Below are positions 16,159-23,618 of a DNA stretch of 64,000 nucleotides, in pieces (the first letter of the stretch is position 1; each line of letters opens with the position of its first letter). The notes under the pieces were generated by a model. That model was not told where the DNA came from, searched no databases, and saw nothing but the letters and a program-made list of their open reading frames with translations. Both the position numbers and the translations under genes were made by a program. Origin of the DNA: Palsa-1392 sp036490335 (GTDB lineage Bacteria > Verrucomicrobiota > Verrucomicrobiia > Chthoniobacterales > UBA10450); the NCBI GenBank assembly GCA_036490335.1, contig DASXEB010000017.1:186001-250000 (forward strand), in the 5' to 3' direction.

Positions 16159-18381
16159 ATGGCTTCGAGCAATCTCTCTTCCGTTTCCGCGCCTGAAAAT
16201 GTGCTCGAGCTGCGCGCGCCTAACGAGTCGCCAGCGAAGCCCGATTTCGCCGCGCCGGCCAACTTCATCAATCGCGAGCTGAGCTGGCTCGAGTTCAATC
16301 GCCGCGTCCTCGAAGAGGCGCAGGACCCGACGCAACCGCTGCTCGAGCGGGTGAAATTTCTCGGGATCGTGAGCTCTAATCTCGACGAGTTTTTCGAAAT
16401 CCGCGTCGCCGGCATCAAGCAACAAATCGCGAGCGAGACGAGCGACGTCGGGCCCGACGGGATGAGCCCGACGGAAACGTTCAACGCCATTCAGCGCGTC
16501 GCGCACGAGATGGTCGCGGCGCAATACGCGCTCTGGAACAAGGAGATCGTGCCGGCGTTGCGCGAGCAGAATATTCGCATTCGCGAAAGCAGCGGGCTGA
16601 GCACGAAACGCGCGGCCTGGGCGCGGCGTTATTTTCGCGAGGAAGTTTTTCCGATGCTGACGCCGCTCGCGGTCGATGCGAGTCATCCCTTTCCGCAACT
16701 GCTGAACAAGAGCCACAATTTGCTCGTCAGGGCGCGGACGAAAAAAGACGGCGAGCCGTTGCACGCGATCGTGCAGGTGCCGCGCGCGGTCTCGCGTTTG
16801 ATCCTCATGCCGCGCGGCGAGAAGGGCGACGAGACGTGGAATTATTTGTATCTCGCGTCGCTCATCAGGGACCACATCGCGGAGCTTTTTCCCGGGCTGA
16901 TCATCGAAGGCGCGCACGCCTTTCGGGTCACGCGCAACAGCGATCTCTACGTCGACGACGAAGAGGCGGATAATTTGCTCCGCAGCATCGAGCAGGAACT
17001 TCGCCGGTCGAGTCGCGGCAACGCCGTGCGGCTCGAAGTCGAGGCCGATTGCCCTAACGACTTCTCCGATTTGCTCCTCGAATTTTTCCAACTGACCGAG
17101 GCCGATCTTTACAAACTCGACGGGCCGCTTTCGATGACGCATCTCGCGCCGCTGGTCGGGAACGATGCCTTCGCGAAGTTGAAGGACCGCGTTTTTCAAC
17201 CGGCGCGCGATCCGGCGCTGCCGCCGCACGCGGACATTTTCGAGGCGATGCGCAAGCAAGACATCTTGCTCCATCACCCGTACGAAAGTTACGACCCGGT
17301 GGTGGAATTAATCGAGAGCGCGGCCACCGATCCGCAGGTCCTCGCGATCAAGATCACGCTCTATCGCACGAGCGGCGACTCGCCGATCGTCGAGGCGCTG
17401 ATCACCGCCGCCGCCGCCGGCAAACAGGTCACCGCCCTGGTCGAATTGCGCGCACGTTTCGACGAGGCGAACAACATCCAGTGGGCCCGCCGCCTCGAGG
17501 AATCGGGCGCGCATGTCGTTTATGGCGTCGTCGGTTTGAAGACCCATTGCAAGGTCATGCTCATCGTTAGGCGCGACGCCGACCGGCTGCGGCAATACGT
17601 CCATCTCGGGACCGGAAATTACCACACGAAAACGGCGCGCATTTACACCGACTTCAGTTTGTTCACGACCGCGCCGGAATTGACCGAGGAAGTCGCGATC
17701 GTCTTCAACACCGTGACTGGACTCGCCGGTTACCCCGGCTTGAAAAAGCTGCTCGTCGCGCCGTTCGACCTGCACGAGCGGCTCATCGCAATGATCGAGA
17801 CCGAGCGCGACCACGCCGCCGCGGGCAGGCCGGCGCGCATCATCGCGAAGCTGAATTCGGTCGTCGATCAGGAGGTGGTCGAGAAACTTTACGAAGCCTC
17901 GATCGCGGGCGTGAAGATCGACCTCATCGTTAGGGGAATTTGCTCGCTCCGACCGAAGATGCCGGGCTTGAGCGAGAACATTCGCGTCATCAGCATCGTC
18001 GGGCGTTTTCTCGAGCACAGCCGCATTTACTACTTCGAGAACGGCGGCGAGCCGCGCGTTTATCTCGCGAGCGCGGATTGGATGCCGCGGAATTTCTATC
18101 GCCGGGTCGAGCTCGCCTTCCCGATCGACGCGCCGGTCTTGCGCGACGAAATCATCCACGAAGTGTTGCCGCGTTTCCTCACCGACCACGGTAAGGCGCG
18201 CGAGTTGCAGGCGGACGGGAGTTACGTCCGTTTGAAACCCGAGGATGGCGAAAACCCGGCCCAGGCCCAGGCCCAATTCCGCGAGCAATCGCGCAAACAG
18301 GCGAAGAAGCTGGCCGAGAAACAGCGCGAAGGAAAACTGCGCCTCATGCCCATCCGCAACCTGCCCCACACCCGCTTATGA
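16159..18381 (+). CDS. ppk: Polyphosphate kinase 1
   Basis: 740 residues from the ATG at 16159 (a GTG at 16144 in the same frame is an alternative). NFINRELSWLEFNRRVLEEA is the PPK1 N-terminal signature; the catalytic histidine lies in GLKTHCKVMLIVRRD and the second conserved histidine region is LEHSRIYYFENGGE. The enzyme reversibly polymerises the gamma phosphate of ATP into polyphosphate. Its stop overlaps the next gene's start as ATGA, so a ROK-family sugar kinase is translationally coupled to it. Confidence 0.95.
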   Translation: MASSNLSSVSAPENVLELRAPNESPAKPDFAAPANFINRELSWLEFNRRVLEEAQDPTQPLLERVKFLGIVSSNLDEFFEIRVAGIKQQIASETSDVGPDGMSPTETFNAIQRVAHEMVAAQYALWNKEIVPALREQNIRIRESSGLSTKRAAWARRYFREEVFPMLTPLAVDASHPFPQLLNKSHNLLVRARTKKDGEPLHAIVQVPRAVSRLILMPRGEKGDETWNYLYLASLIRDHIAELFPGLIIEGAHAFRVTRNSDLYVDDEEADNLLRSIEQELRRSSRGNAVRLEVEADCPNDFSDLLLEFFQLTEADLYKLDGPLSMTHLAPLVGNDAFAKLKDRVFQPARDPALPPHADIFEAMRKQDILLHHPYESYDPVVELIESAATDPQVLAIKITLYRTSGDSPIVEALITAAAAGKQVTALVELRARFDEANNIQWARRLEESGAHVVYGVVGLKTHCKVMLIVRRDADRLRQYVHLGTGNYHTKTARIYTDFSLFTTAPELTEEVAIVFNTVTGLAGYPGLKKLLVAPFDLHERLIAMIETERDHAAAGRPARIIAKLNSVVDQEVVEKLYEASIAGVKIDLIVRGICSLRPKMPGLSENIRVISIVGRFLEHSRIYYFENGGEPRVYLASADWMPRNFYRRVELAFPIDAPVLRDEIIHEVLPRFLTDHGKARELQADGSYVRLKPEDGENPAQAQAQFREQSRKQAKKLAEKQREGKLRLMPIRNLPHTRL

Positions 18382-19070
18382 ACCGCAAGATTCTCGTCGT
18401 CGACGTCGGCGGCACAAACATCAAGCTCATGATCTCGGCCGAGGACAAGCGCCGCAAATTTCCCTCCGGCCCGAAGCTCACGCCGGCCGACGCGATCGCG
18501 CAGATCAAGGACGCGACGAAGGATTGGGACTACGACGCCGTCTCGATCGGCTTCCCCTCTCCGGTGCGCGAGAGCGCGATCCTGAAAGAGCCGAACCATC
18601 TCGGCAAAGGCTGGGCCGGCTTCGACTTTGCCAAGTCGTTAGGCAAACCCGTCCGGGTCGTCAACGACGCCGCCCTCCAGGCTCTCGGCAGTTACGAAGG
18701 CGTCAACCGCATGCTCTTCCTCGGTCTCGGCACCGGCCTCGGCTCCTCCCTCATCTGGCCCGGCCACGTCCTTTCGCTCGAACTCGGCTTCCTTCCTTAT
18801 ATAGATGGCGGCGTGCTCGAGGATCAGCTCGGCGAGGCCGGCCTCGAGCGGCTCGGGAAAAAAGCCTGGCGCAAGGAAGTGGCGCGCGCGGTCGAGCAAC
18901 TCCGCATCGCCTTCATCGCCGACCGCATCGTGCTCGGCGGCGGCAACTCCAAGCTGGTCGAAGAGGTCCCGGCCGAGACCGTCATCGGCGACAACCGCAA
19001 CGTCTATCCCGGCGGCGTCCGCTTGTGGGAAACGGACGCGGCCGGCAAGCCGAAATGGCGCTTTCTCTAG
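18378..19070 (+). CDS. ROK-family sugar kinase, candidate polyphosphate glucokinase
   Basis: 230 residues, shorter than typical ROK kinases (about 300). The phosphate-binding LVVDVGGTNIKLMI, GFPSPV, VRVVNDAALQALGSY and LFLGLGTGLGSSL define the actin-like ROK fold, and LELGFLPYIDGG takes the place of the usual E-x-G-H sugar/zinc region. The ROK cysteine zinc motif is missing, as in polyphosphate glucokinases. The ATGA overlap with ppk supports use of polyphosphate as phosphoryl donor for glucose, but that is inference from context. The gene could instead be a different sugar kinase. Confidence 0.75.
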   Translation: MNRKILVVDVGGTNIKLMISAEDKRRKFPSGPKLTPADAIAQIKDATKDWDYDAVSIGFPSPVRESAILKEPNHLGKGWAGFDFAKSLGKPVRVVNDAALQALGSYEGVNRMLFLGLGTGLGSSLIWPGHVLSLELGFLPYIDGGVLEDQLGEAGLERLGKKAWRKEVARAVEQLRIAFIADRIVLGGGNSKLVEEVPAETVIGDNRNVYPGGVRLWETDAAGKPKWRFL

Positions 19071-19094
19071 TTCGTTAGGCACTCGTCAGGCCAG

Positions 19095-19889
19095 ATGCGC
19101 CAGTACCTCGACCTTCTCCGGCTCGTCCTCGAAAAGGGCCGGCCGCGCGAGGACCGCACCGGCACGGGGACGATCGCCGTCTTCGGCGCGCAGGCTCGCT
19201 TCGACCTGCGAGAAACCTTCCCGCTCCTCACCACGAAAAAGCTCCACCTCAAATCCATCATCCACGAGCTCCTCTGGTTTCTGCGCGGCGAGACCAACGT
19301 CCGCTCGCTCCAGGAGAACGGCGTCACGATCTGGAACGAATGGGCCGACTCGAGCGGCGAGCTCGGGCGCGTTTACGGCGCGCAATGGCGCGACTGGCGC
19401 GGGCCTAACGACGAGCGCATCGACCAGATCGACCGCGTCATCGCGCAAATCCAGCGCAACCCCGACAGCCGCCGCCTCCTCGTCACCGCCTGGAACCCCG
19501 CCGAAGTCGACGCCATGGCCCTGCCCCCGTGCCACGCACTCTTCCAGTTCCACGTCCAGGACGGCGCGCTCAGTTGCCAGCTTTACCAGCGCAGCGCCGA
19601 CCTCTTCCTCGGCGTCCCCTTCAACATCGCGAGCTACGCCCTCCTCACCCTGATGGTCGCGCAAGTCTGCGGCCTAACGAACGGCGAATTCATCCACACC
19701 TTCGGCGACCTGCATCTTTATAAGAACCACCTCGAGCAGGCGCGCGAACAACTGACCCGCGCGCCCCGCCCGCTCCCGGTCATGCGCTTGAATCCCGCGG
19801 TCAAAAACCTCCACGACTTCCGTTACGAAGACTTCACCCTCGAAGGCTACGACCCGCATCCCGCGATCAAGGCGGCGATCGCCGTCTGA
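19095..19889 (+). CDS. thyA: Thymidylate synthase
   Basis: 264 residues, the normal ThyA length. The folate/dUMP-binding residues DRTGTGT, the substrate loop LLWFLRGETNV, catalytic cysteine in LPPCHALFQFHV, QRSADLFLGVPFNIASYALL and the C-terminal YDPHPAIKAAIAV are all present. It makes dTMP from dUMP with methylene-tetrahydrofolate. Two in-frame dispersed-word copies encode PND and LTN. Confidence 0.97.
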   Translation: MRQYLDLLRLVLEKGRPREDRTGTGTIAVFGAQARFDLRETFPLLTTKKLHLKSIIHELLWFLRGETNVRSLQENGVTIWNEWADSSGELGRVYGAQWRDWRGPNDERIDQIDRVIAQIQRNPDSRRLLVTAWNPAEVDAMALPPCHALFQFHVQDGALSCQLYQRSADLFLGVPFNIASYALLTLMVAQVCGLTNGEFIHTFGDLHLYKNHLEQAREQLTRAPRPLPVMRLNPAVKNLHDFRYEDFTLEGYDPHPAIKAAIAV

Positions 19890-19894
19890 GCCGC

Positions 19895-19972
19895 GCCTAA
19901 CGAACTCGCCTAACGAGTGGGGAAGTCCGCCGACACGGCGGACGCTACAGCCGCCTAACGACCGCCTAACGA
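19895..19972. repeat. Four direct copies of GCCTAACGA between thyA and a secreted-protein gene
   Basis: Copies at 19895-19903, 19908-19916, 19953-19961 and 19964-19972, all in the same orientation, two on each side of a REP-like hairpin (19925-19950). Nothing else is seen in the 145 bases between the two genes. Confidence 0.9.
19925..19950 (-). repeat. REP-like palindrome (copy 1)
   Basis: GTCCGCCG (19925-19932), loop ACA, CGGCGGAC (19936-19943), then GCTACAG. Read on the minus strand this is CTGTAGC followed by a perfect 8-bp hairpin, the architecture of REP elements (GTAG tetranucleotide plus palindrome). A second element with a different stem but the same tail is at 27626-27651. Confidence 0.65.
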
Positions 19973-20034
19973 ACTCCCGCGGCCCGCAAATTCCCATTGA
20001 CCGCCGCCCGCGGCCGCCGCTATTCTGCGCGCAA

Positions 20035-20595
20035 ATGAAAGCGCTCCTCGGCTCGCTCCTTTGCCTCGTCCTCTTCGCTTCCGAATGTTTCGCCATCAAA
20101 GGCGGGCCGGTTTATCCGACCGGGTCGATCGTCACCACCGGCAACTACGCCGGCGTCCTCTACCCGCCGGCCAATGAGAACTCCCTTGGCATCTTTGTAG
20201 TGACGGTTCCAACAACAGGTATTGCTACTGGCACCGTCGCTTTCTTCAGGAATGGTTACTACTACGCAGGCACCGTTCAGGGGATTGCTGATCCCGACTC
20301 CGCCATGTTCATCGGTGTGGCCGATGCGACTCTCAGCATCACCTTCGCGGGCTCATCAACATCGACCTCGAGCTCGTTCCTCGTCGTCACATTCAACGCT
20401 AGCGGTGATATCTTTGCTAAGATCGCGGCTGATCCAAACAGCTTCAGTTCCGTTAGCGCGCGACTCAGCGGCACCGCGGGTATTACTTATGTCGTTGTAG
20501 ATCCCCTCGATCAGCAACAAGCCAATGCGGGCGACAGCAACGGCCCGATCAACTACATCGTCGATGGCTTCAAGCAATCCGAGATCGGCGGTTAG
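20035..20595 (+). CDS. Secreted hypothetical protein
   Basis: 186 residues with a clear signal peptide (MKALLGSLLCLVLFASECFA, cleavage after CFA). The mature part is rich in glycine, serine, threonine and beta-branched residues (for example SITFAGSSTSTSSSFLVVTF), suggesting a beta-sandwich extracellular or periplasmic domain. No catalytic motif or family recognised. Unlike its neighbours it contains no copy of the dispersed word and has visibly lower GC in its central part, which may reflect later acquisition. Confidence 0.7.
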   Translation: MKALLGSLLCLVLFASECFAIKGGPVYPTGSIVTTGNYAGVLYPPANENSLGIFVVTVPTTGIATGTVAFFRNGYYYAGTVQGIADPDSAMFIGVADATLSITFAGSSTSTSSSFLVVTFNASGDIFAKIAADPNSFSSVSARLSGTAGITYVVVDPLDQQQANAGDSNGPINYIVDGFKQSEIGG

Positions 20596-20601
20596 CCTCA
20601 C

Positions 20602-20648
20602 GCCTAACGATCGCCTAACGAGTCGCGCCACTCGTTAGGCCCTAACGA
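20602..20648. repeat. Cluster of four word copies with a perfect 11-bp hairpin
   Basis: Copies at 20602-20610, 20613-20621, 20632-20640 (reverse) and 20641-20648. GCCTAACGAGT at 20613-20623 pairs with ACTCGTTAGGC at 20630-20640 across a six-base loop, and the last two copies form a back-to-back palindrome. It occupies the 67 bases between the secreted protein and the pseudopilin gene. Confidence 0.88.
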
Positions 20649-20662
20649 ACTCGCCTGACCGA

Positions 20663-21181
20663 GTGCACCGCCGACGCGAACGCGCCTTCACCCTCCTCGA
20701 GCTCGGCATCGGCATCGTCATCATCGGCATCCTCGCCACCATGCTCCTCCCCGTTTACGCCGGGATGCGGGCCCGGGCCCAGCGCATCCAGTGCGTCGCC
20801 AACCTGCGCAACCTCTACCTCGCCGCCGACCTTTACCTGCAGCGCAACGGCTCCTGGCCGCAAATCGCGCGCACCGGCGGGAACAGCGGCGGCACCGACT
20901 TCGCCAACGCCTGGATCGACGCCCTCGCCCCCTTCGGCCCGACCCGGCGCACCTGGATTTGCCCGACCGAAGAAGAGCTGCTGCACAACCCCGACTACTC
21001 CCAGCCTAACGACGCCCGCCTCGACTACATCCCGATGAGCTTCGACGCCAAACCGACCACCCCCCACCAATGGCCGCACCAGCCCTGGTTCATCGAAGCG
21101 GCCAACGTCCACGGCAACGGCAACCTCATCATCTTCACCGACGGCAGCATCACCGAGACCGGCGCGCTCCAATCCCCCTGA
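20663..21181 (+). CDS. Pseudopilin (prepilin-type N-terminal cleavage/methylation domain)
   Basis: 172 residues from GTG. RERAFTLLELGIGIVIIGIL is the class III prepilin signal: basic leader, FTLLE motif with glutamate at +5, then a hydrophobic helix. The prepilin peptidase at 5031 is a plausible processing enzyme. The C-terminal domain (WICPTEEELLHNPDYS, later GNLIIFTDGSITE) resembles the H-X9-DG/GspG-like secreted pseudopilins that are numerous in Verrucomicrobia and Planctomycetes. It is a single gene, not part of a visible secretion operon, so its apparatus must lie elsewhere. Confidence 0.85.
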   Translation: MHRRRERAFTLLELGIGIVIIGILATMLLPVYAGMRARAQRIQCVANLRNLYLAADLYLQRNGSWPQIARTGGNSGGTDFANAWIDALAPFGPTRRTWICPTEEELLHNPDYSQPNDARLDYIPMSFDAKPTTPHQWPHQPWFIEAANVHGNGNLIIFTDGSITETGALQSP

Positions 21182-21253
21182 GCCCCGATCACCCCCAAAA
21201 AAAATCTTAAATAAGTCTTGCATCCTCGCGCCCCGGTCCCCAAAAATCCCCCC

Positions 21254-21937
21254 ATGTCCTTTACCTACTTCATCAAACCGAACCTGCCGAACTCAACCCA
21301 TCCCTTCAGCGCCGGCGCCACGCTGCAGGACTTCGTCGAGGAAGACGAATTCCTCGCCTACATCGCGACCGACTCCGGCGTCGCCCAGGCCGACGTCGAG
21401 AAAGTCCTCAAAAGCCTCTTCAACGGCCTCGCCAACTTCCTGCGCGAGACCCGACCCATCGCCAGCATCCTTGGCCTCTTTCGCGCCAAGCCCGCCGTCG
21501 GCGGCAGCTACGACACGGCCGACCCCGACGCCAACCTCATCCGCGACAACTGCGACTACCACTTCACCCCCACCCCCGCGGTCAAGGCCGCCTTCCGCCA
21601 GGGCCTCTCCGTCCAGAAAACCGGCGAAGTCGGCCCCGCCATCCCGACCGTCAGCAGCGTCATCGCCATGCCCGGCGGCCAGGTCAACTCCTACCAGGCC
21701 GGCGGCGTCCTCGAAGCCCGCGGCTCGCGCTTCCACAGCGACAGCCCCGGCGCGCCCATGCCCACCGCCGTCCTCATGAACCCGGACGGCTCCAGCCCGG
21801 TCAACCTGACCGTCTTCGACGGCAGCGACCGGCGCGTCATGATGCAGGTGCCCGCCAGCGGCCTCCTCGGCCCCAAAGTCCTCGAGATCACCCAGGATGG
21901 AAAAAGCGGCCGCTCCGTCACCCTCACCCAACTCTAG
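21254..21937 (+). CDS. HU-family DNA-binding domain protein with Ig-like C-terminus (HU-HIG/DUF4469)
   Basis: 227 residues from MSFTYFIKPN at 21254 (an in-frame upstream start at 21218 is less likely). Residues about 20-115 fit the HU/IHF-like domain of the HU-HIG group: EFLAYIATDSGVAQADVEKV, SILGLFRAKPAVGGSYDTAD, and DYHFTPTPAVKAAFRQGLSV. The C-terminal 95 residues are beta-rich with a DGSSPVNLTVFDGSDRRVMM segment, consistent with the Ig-like DUF4469 domain. Presumably a nucleoid-associated protein; function of the extra domain is unknown. Confidence 0.8.
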   Translation: MSFTYFIKPNLPNSTHPFSAGATLQDFVEEDEFLAYIATDSGVAQADVEKVLKSLFNGLANFLRETRPIASILGLFRAKPAVGGSYDTADPDANLIRDNCDYHFTPTPAVKAAFRQGLSVQKTGEVGPAIPTVSSVIAMPGGQVNSYQAGGVLEARGSRFHSDSPGAPMPTAVLMNPDGSSPVNLTVFDGSDRRVMMQVPASGLLGPKVLEITQDGKSGRSVTLTQL

Positions 21938-22173
21938 TGAACCGCGCCGCCCATCTCCCGGGCCCACGAACCGGTCTGCGGCTTTGGCAGATCAATCAAA
22001 CGAAACGCGAGATCAACCAAACGAAGTGCGGGATTAACCAAACGAAACGCGAGATCAATCAAACGAAGTGCGAGATCAACCAAACGAAACGCGAGGTTAA
22101 TCAAACGAAGTGCGAGACGCTCGCCGGTGCGTTTGCCTGGATCGATCAATACGGGGGCTGGCATTATTACTAA
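21937..22173 (+). CDS. Possible 78-residue repeat protein over a 21-bp array
   Basis: A GTG overlapping the previous stop opens a frame that spans the 21-bp array and ends one base past the stop of the convergent glycogen synthase gene. It encodes a seven-residue repeat, INQTKRE alternating with INQTKCE, then a non-repetitive tail TLAGAFAWIDQYGGWHYY. Several differences between units are at third codon positions (AAT/AAC, ATC/ATT), which hints at coding, but a 21-bp repeat leaves every frame open. Treat as doubtful. Confidence 0.3.
   Translation: MNRAAHLPGPRTGLRLWQINQTKREINQTKCGINQTKREINQTKCEINQTKREVNQTKCETLAGAFAWIDQYGGWHYY
21991..22116. repeat. 21-bp tandem repeat, six units with a 42-bp alternation
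   Basis: Units start at 21991, 22012, 22033, 22054, 22075 and 22096. The unit is ATCAAYCAAACGAARYGCGAG; units alternate strictly between AAACGCGAG and AAGTGCGAG endings, giving a 42-bp higher-order period. CCAAACGA within several units differs from the dispersed word CCTAACGA at one base. Confidence 0.9.
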
Positions 22174-23618
22174 GCCGCCGCGGTCTCGGGCGGGAGGAGG
22201 CTGCGGTAGAGGGCTTCGTATTCGCCGGCGGCGTGGGGCCAACTGAAGTCGAGGAGCGAGGCGCGCCGGGCCATGCGTTCCCAGGTGGCGCGGTCGCGGT
22301 AGATTTCGCGGGCGCGCTTGATCGTGTCCCAGAAGGCTTCGGGGCCGTATTCGTAAAAGAGGAAGCCGTGGCCGGTGTCGGTCGCGGGGTCGTAGTCGGC
22401 GATGATTTGCTCGATGCCGCGGGTGCCGCGGGCGATCGGGAGGACGCCGTAACGCAGGCTGTGCATGGCGCTCTGGCCGCCCGGTTCGACCCGGGCCGGG
22501 ATGAGGGCGATGTCGCTCCCGCCTTCGATGAGGTGGGCGAGGGCTTCGTCGTAATCGGCCCGCCAGGCGAGCCGCTCGGGGTAACGCCGGGCGAGGATGC
22601 CGAGGGCGGTGGCATAGGCCGGGTCGCCTTTGCCCAAAATAACGAGGCGAACGTCGGCGCCGAGGAGCCGGTCGAGGACGGGGAGGAGGATGTCGAAGCC
22701 TTTGGCGTCGGCCAGCCGGGTGACCATGCCGAAGACGGGCCCGCGCGGGGCCGGGGCGAGGCCGAGGTCGGCGAGGAGGGCGGCGCTGGAGGCGGTTTTG
22801 ACTTCGAGGGAGCCGGGGCCGTAACGCATGGGGAGGAAGGGGTCGGTGGTGGGGTTCCAGCGTTTGGTATCGGCGCCGGGCAGGATGCCGCGGATGCGCC
22901 AGCTCTCGGCGCGGAGGAGGCCGTCGAGGCCCTGCCCGAATGCCGGGGTCTGGATGTCGTGGGCGGAGGCGGCGCCGGGGAGGACGACGCGGCCGGCGAA
23001 GAGGATGCCGCCTTTGAGGAGGTTGAGGCGGCCGTGGTATTCAAGGCCGTTGATTCCGAAATAGCGCGGGGGGAGGCCGGTGAGGGCGAAGGTTTCGGCC
23101 GGGAAGTCGCCCTGCCGGTCGAGGTGGTGGATGGCGAGGACGGTGGCGAAGGGAAGCCCTTGGTCGTGGACGAGGACGGGGACGAGGGCGGCGGTCCAGT
23201 CGTGGGCGTGGAGGATGTCGGGGGACGGGGTCATGCGCCGGGCGAGCTCGAGGGCGGCTTTGCTGAAGAAGATGAAGCGCTCGGCGTTGTCGGGGTAGGG
23301 TTCGCCGTTCTCCTCGTAAAGGCCGGGCCGGTCGAAGAACGGGTCGCAGCGGATGAAGAAGATTTGCAGGTCGTCCGGGGTGCGGGCTTCGAGGATTTGG
23401 GCGTCGTAGGTCTCGCCCCCGAGGGCGATCGGGATGCTGACGGGGAGCGGCTCGGTGGCAAGGCCGGAGTCTTCCGCCAGCTCGCGGTAATACGGCATGG
23501 TGAGGGCGATTTCGTGGCCGCGGGCCTGAAGTTCCCGGGGAAGGGCGGCGAGGATGTCGGCGAGCGCGCCGGAACGCGCGAGGGGCCAGCCTTCACTGCT
23601 GATCATGAGGATTTTCAT
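22170..23618 (-). CDS. glgA: Glycogen/starch synthase-like glycosyltransferase (GT5)
   Basis: 482 residues from MKILMISSEGWPLARSG at 23618. The GT5 pattern is clear: an N-terminal sugar-nucleotide loop followed by LADILAALPREL, DILHAHDWTAALVPVL, GGILFAGRVVLPGAASAHDI, and a C-terminal RVEPGGQSAMHSLRYGVLPI corresponding to the 'R-x-EPCG' acceptor region. The usual KxGGLADV at the N-terminus reads ARSGALADI, so the ADP-glucose lysine is replaced by arginine. GT5 enzymes elongate alpha-1,4-glucan from ADP-glucose. Its ATGA start overlaps the stop of the CCA-adding enzyme gene. Confidence 0.82.
   Translation of the reverse strand: MKILMISSEGWPLARSGALADILAALPRELQARGHEIALTMPYYRELAEDSGLATEPLPVSIPIALGGETYDAQILEARTPDDLQIFFIRCDPFFDRPGLYEENGEPYPDNAERFIFFSKAALELARRMTPSPDILHAHDWTAALVPVLVHDQGLPFATVLAIHHLDRQGDFPAETFALTGLPPRYFGINGLEYHGRLNLLKGGILFAGRVVLPGAASAHDIQTPAFGQGLDGLLRAESWRIRGILPGADTKRWNPTTDPFLPMRYGPGSLEVKTASSAALLADLGLAPAPRGPVFGMVTRLADAKGFDILLPVLDRLLGADVRLVILGKGDPAYATALGILARRYPERLAWRADYDEALAHLIEGGSDIALIPARVEPGGQSAMHSLRYGVLPIARGTRGIEQIIADYDPATDTGHGFLFYEYGPEAFWDTIKRAREIYRDRATWERMARRASLLDFSWPHAAGEYEALYRSLLPPETAAA

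Noticed and set aside
16045..17277. Upstream extension of the cardiolipin synthase frame
   Set aside because: It lies opposite ppk, a clear PPK1, and the PLD-family start is at 16044.
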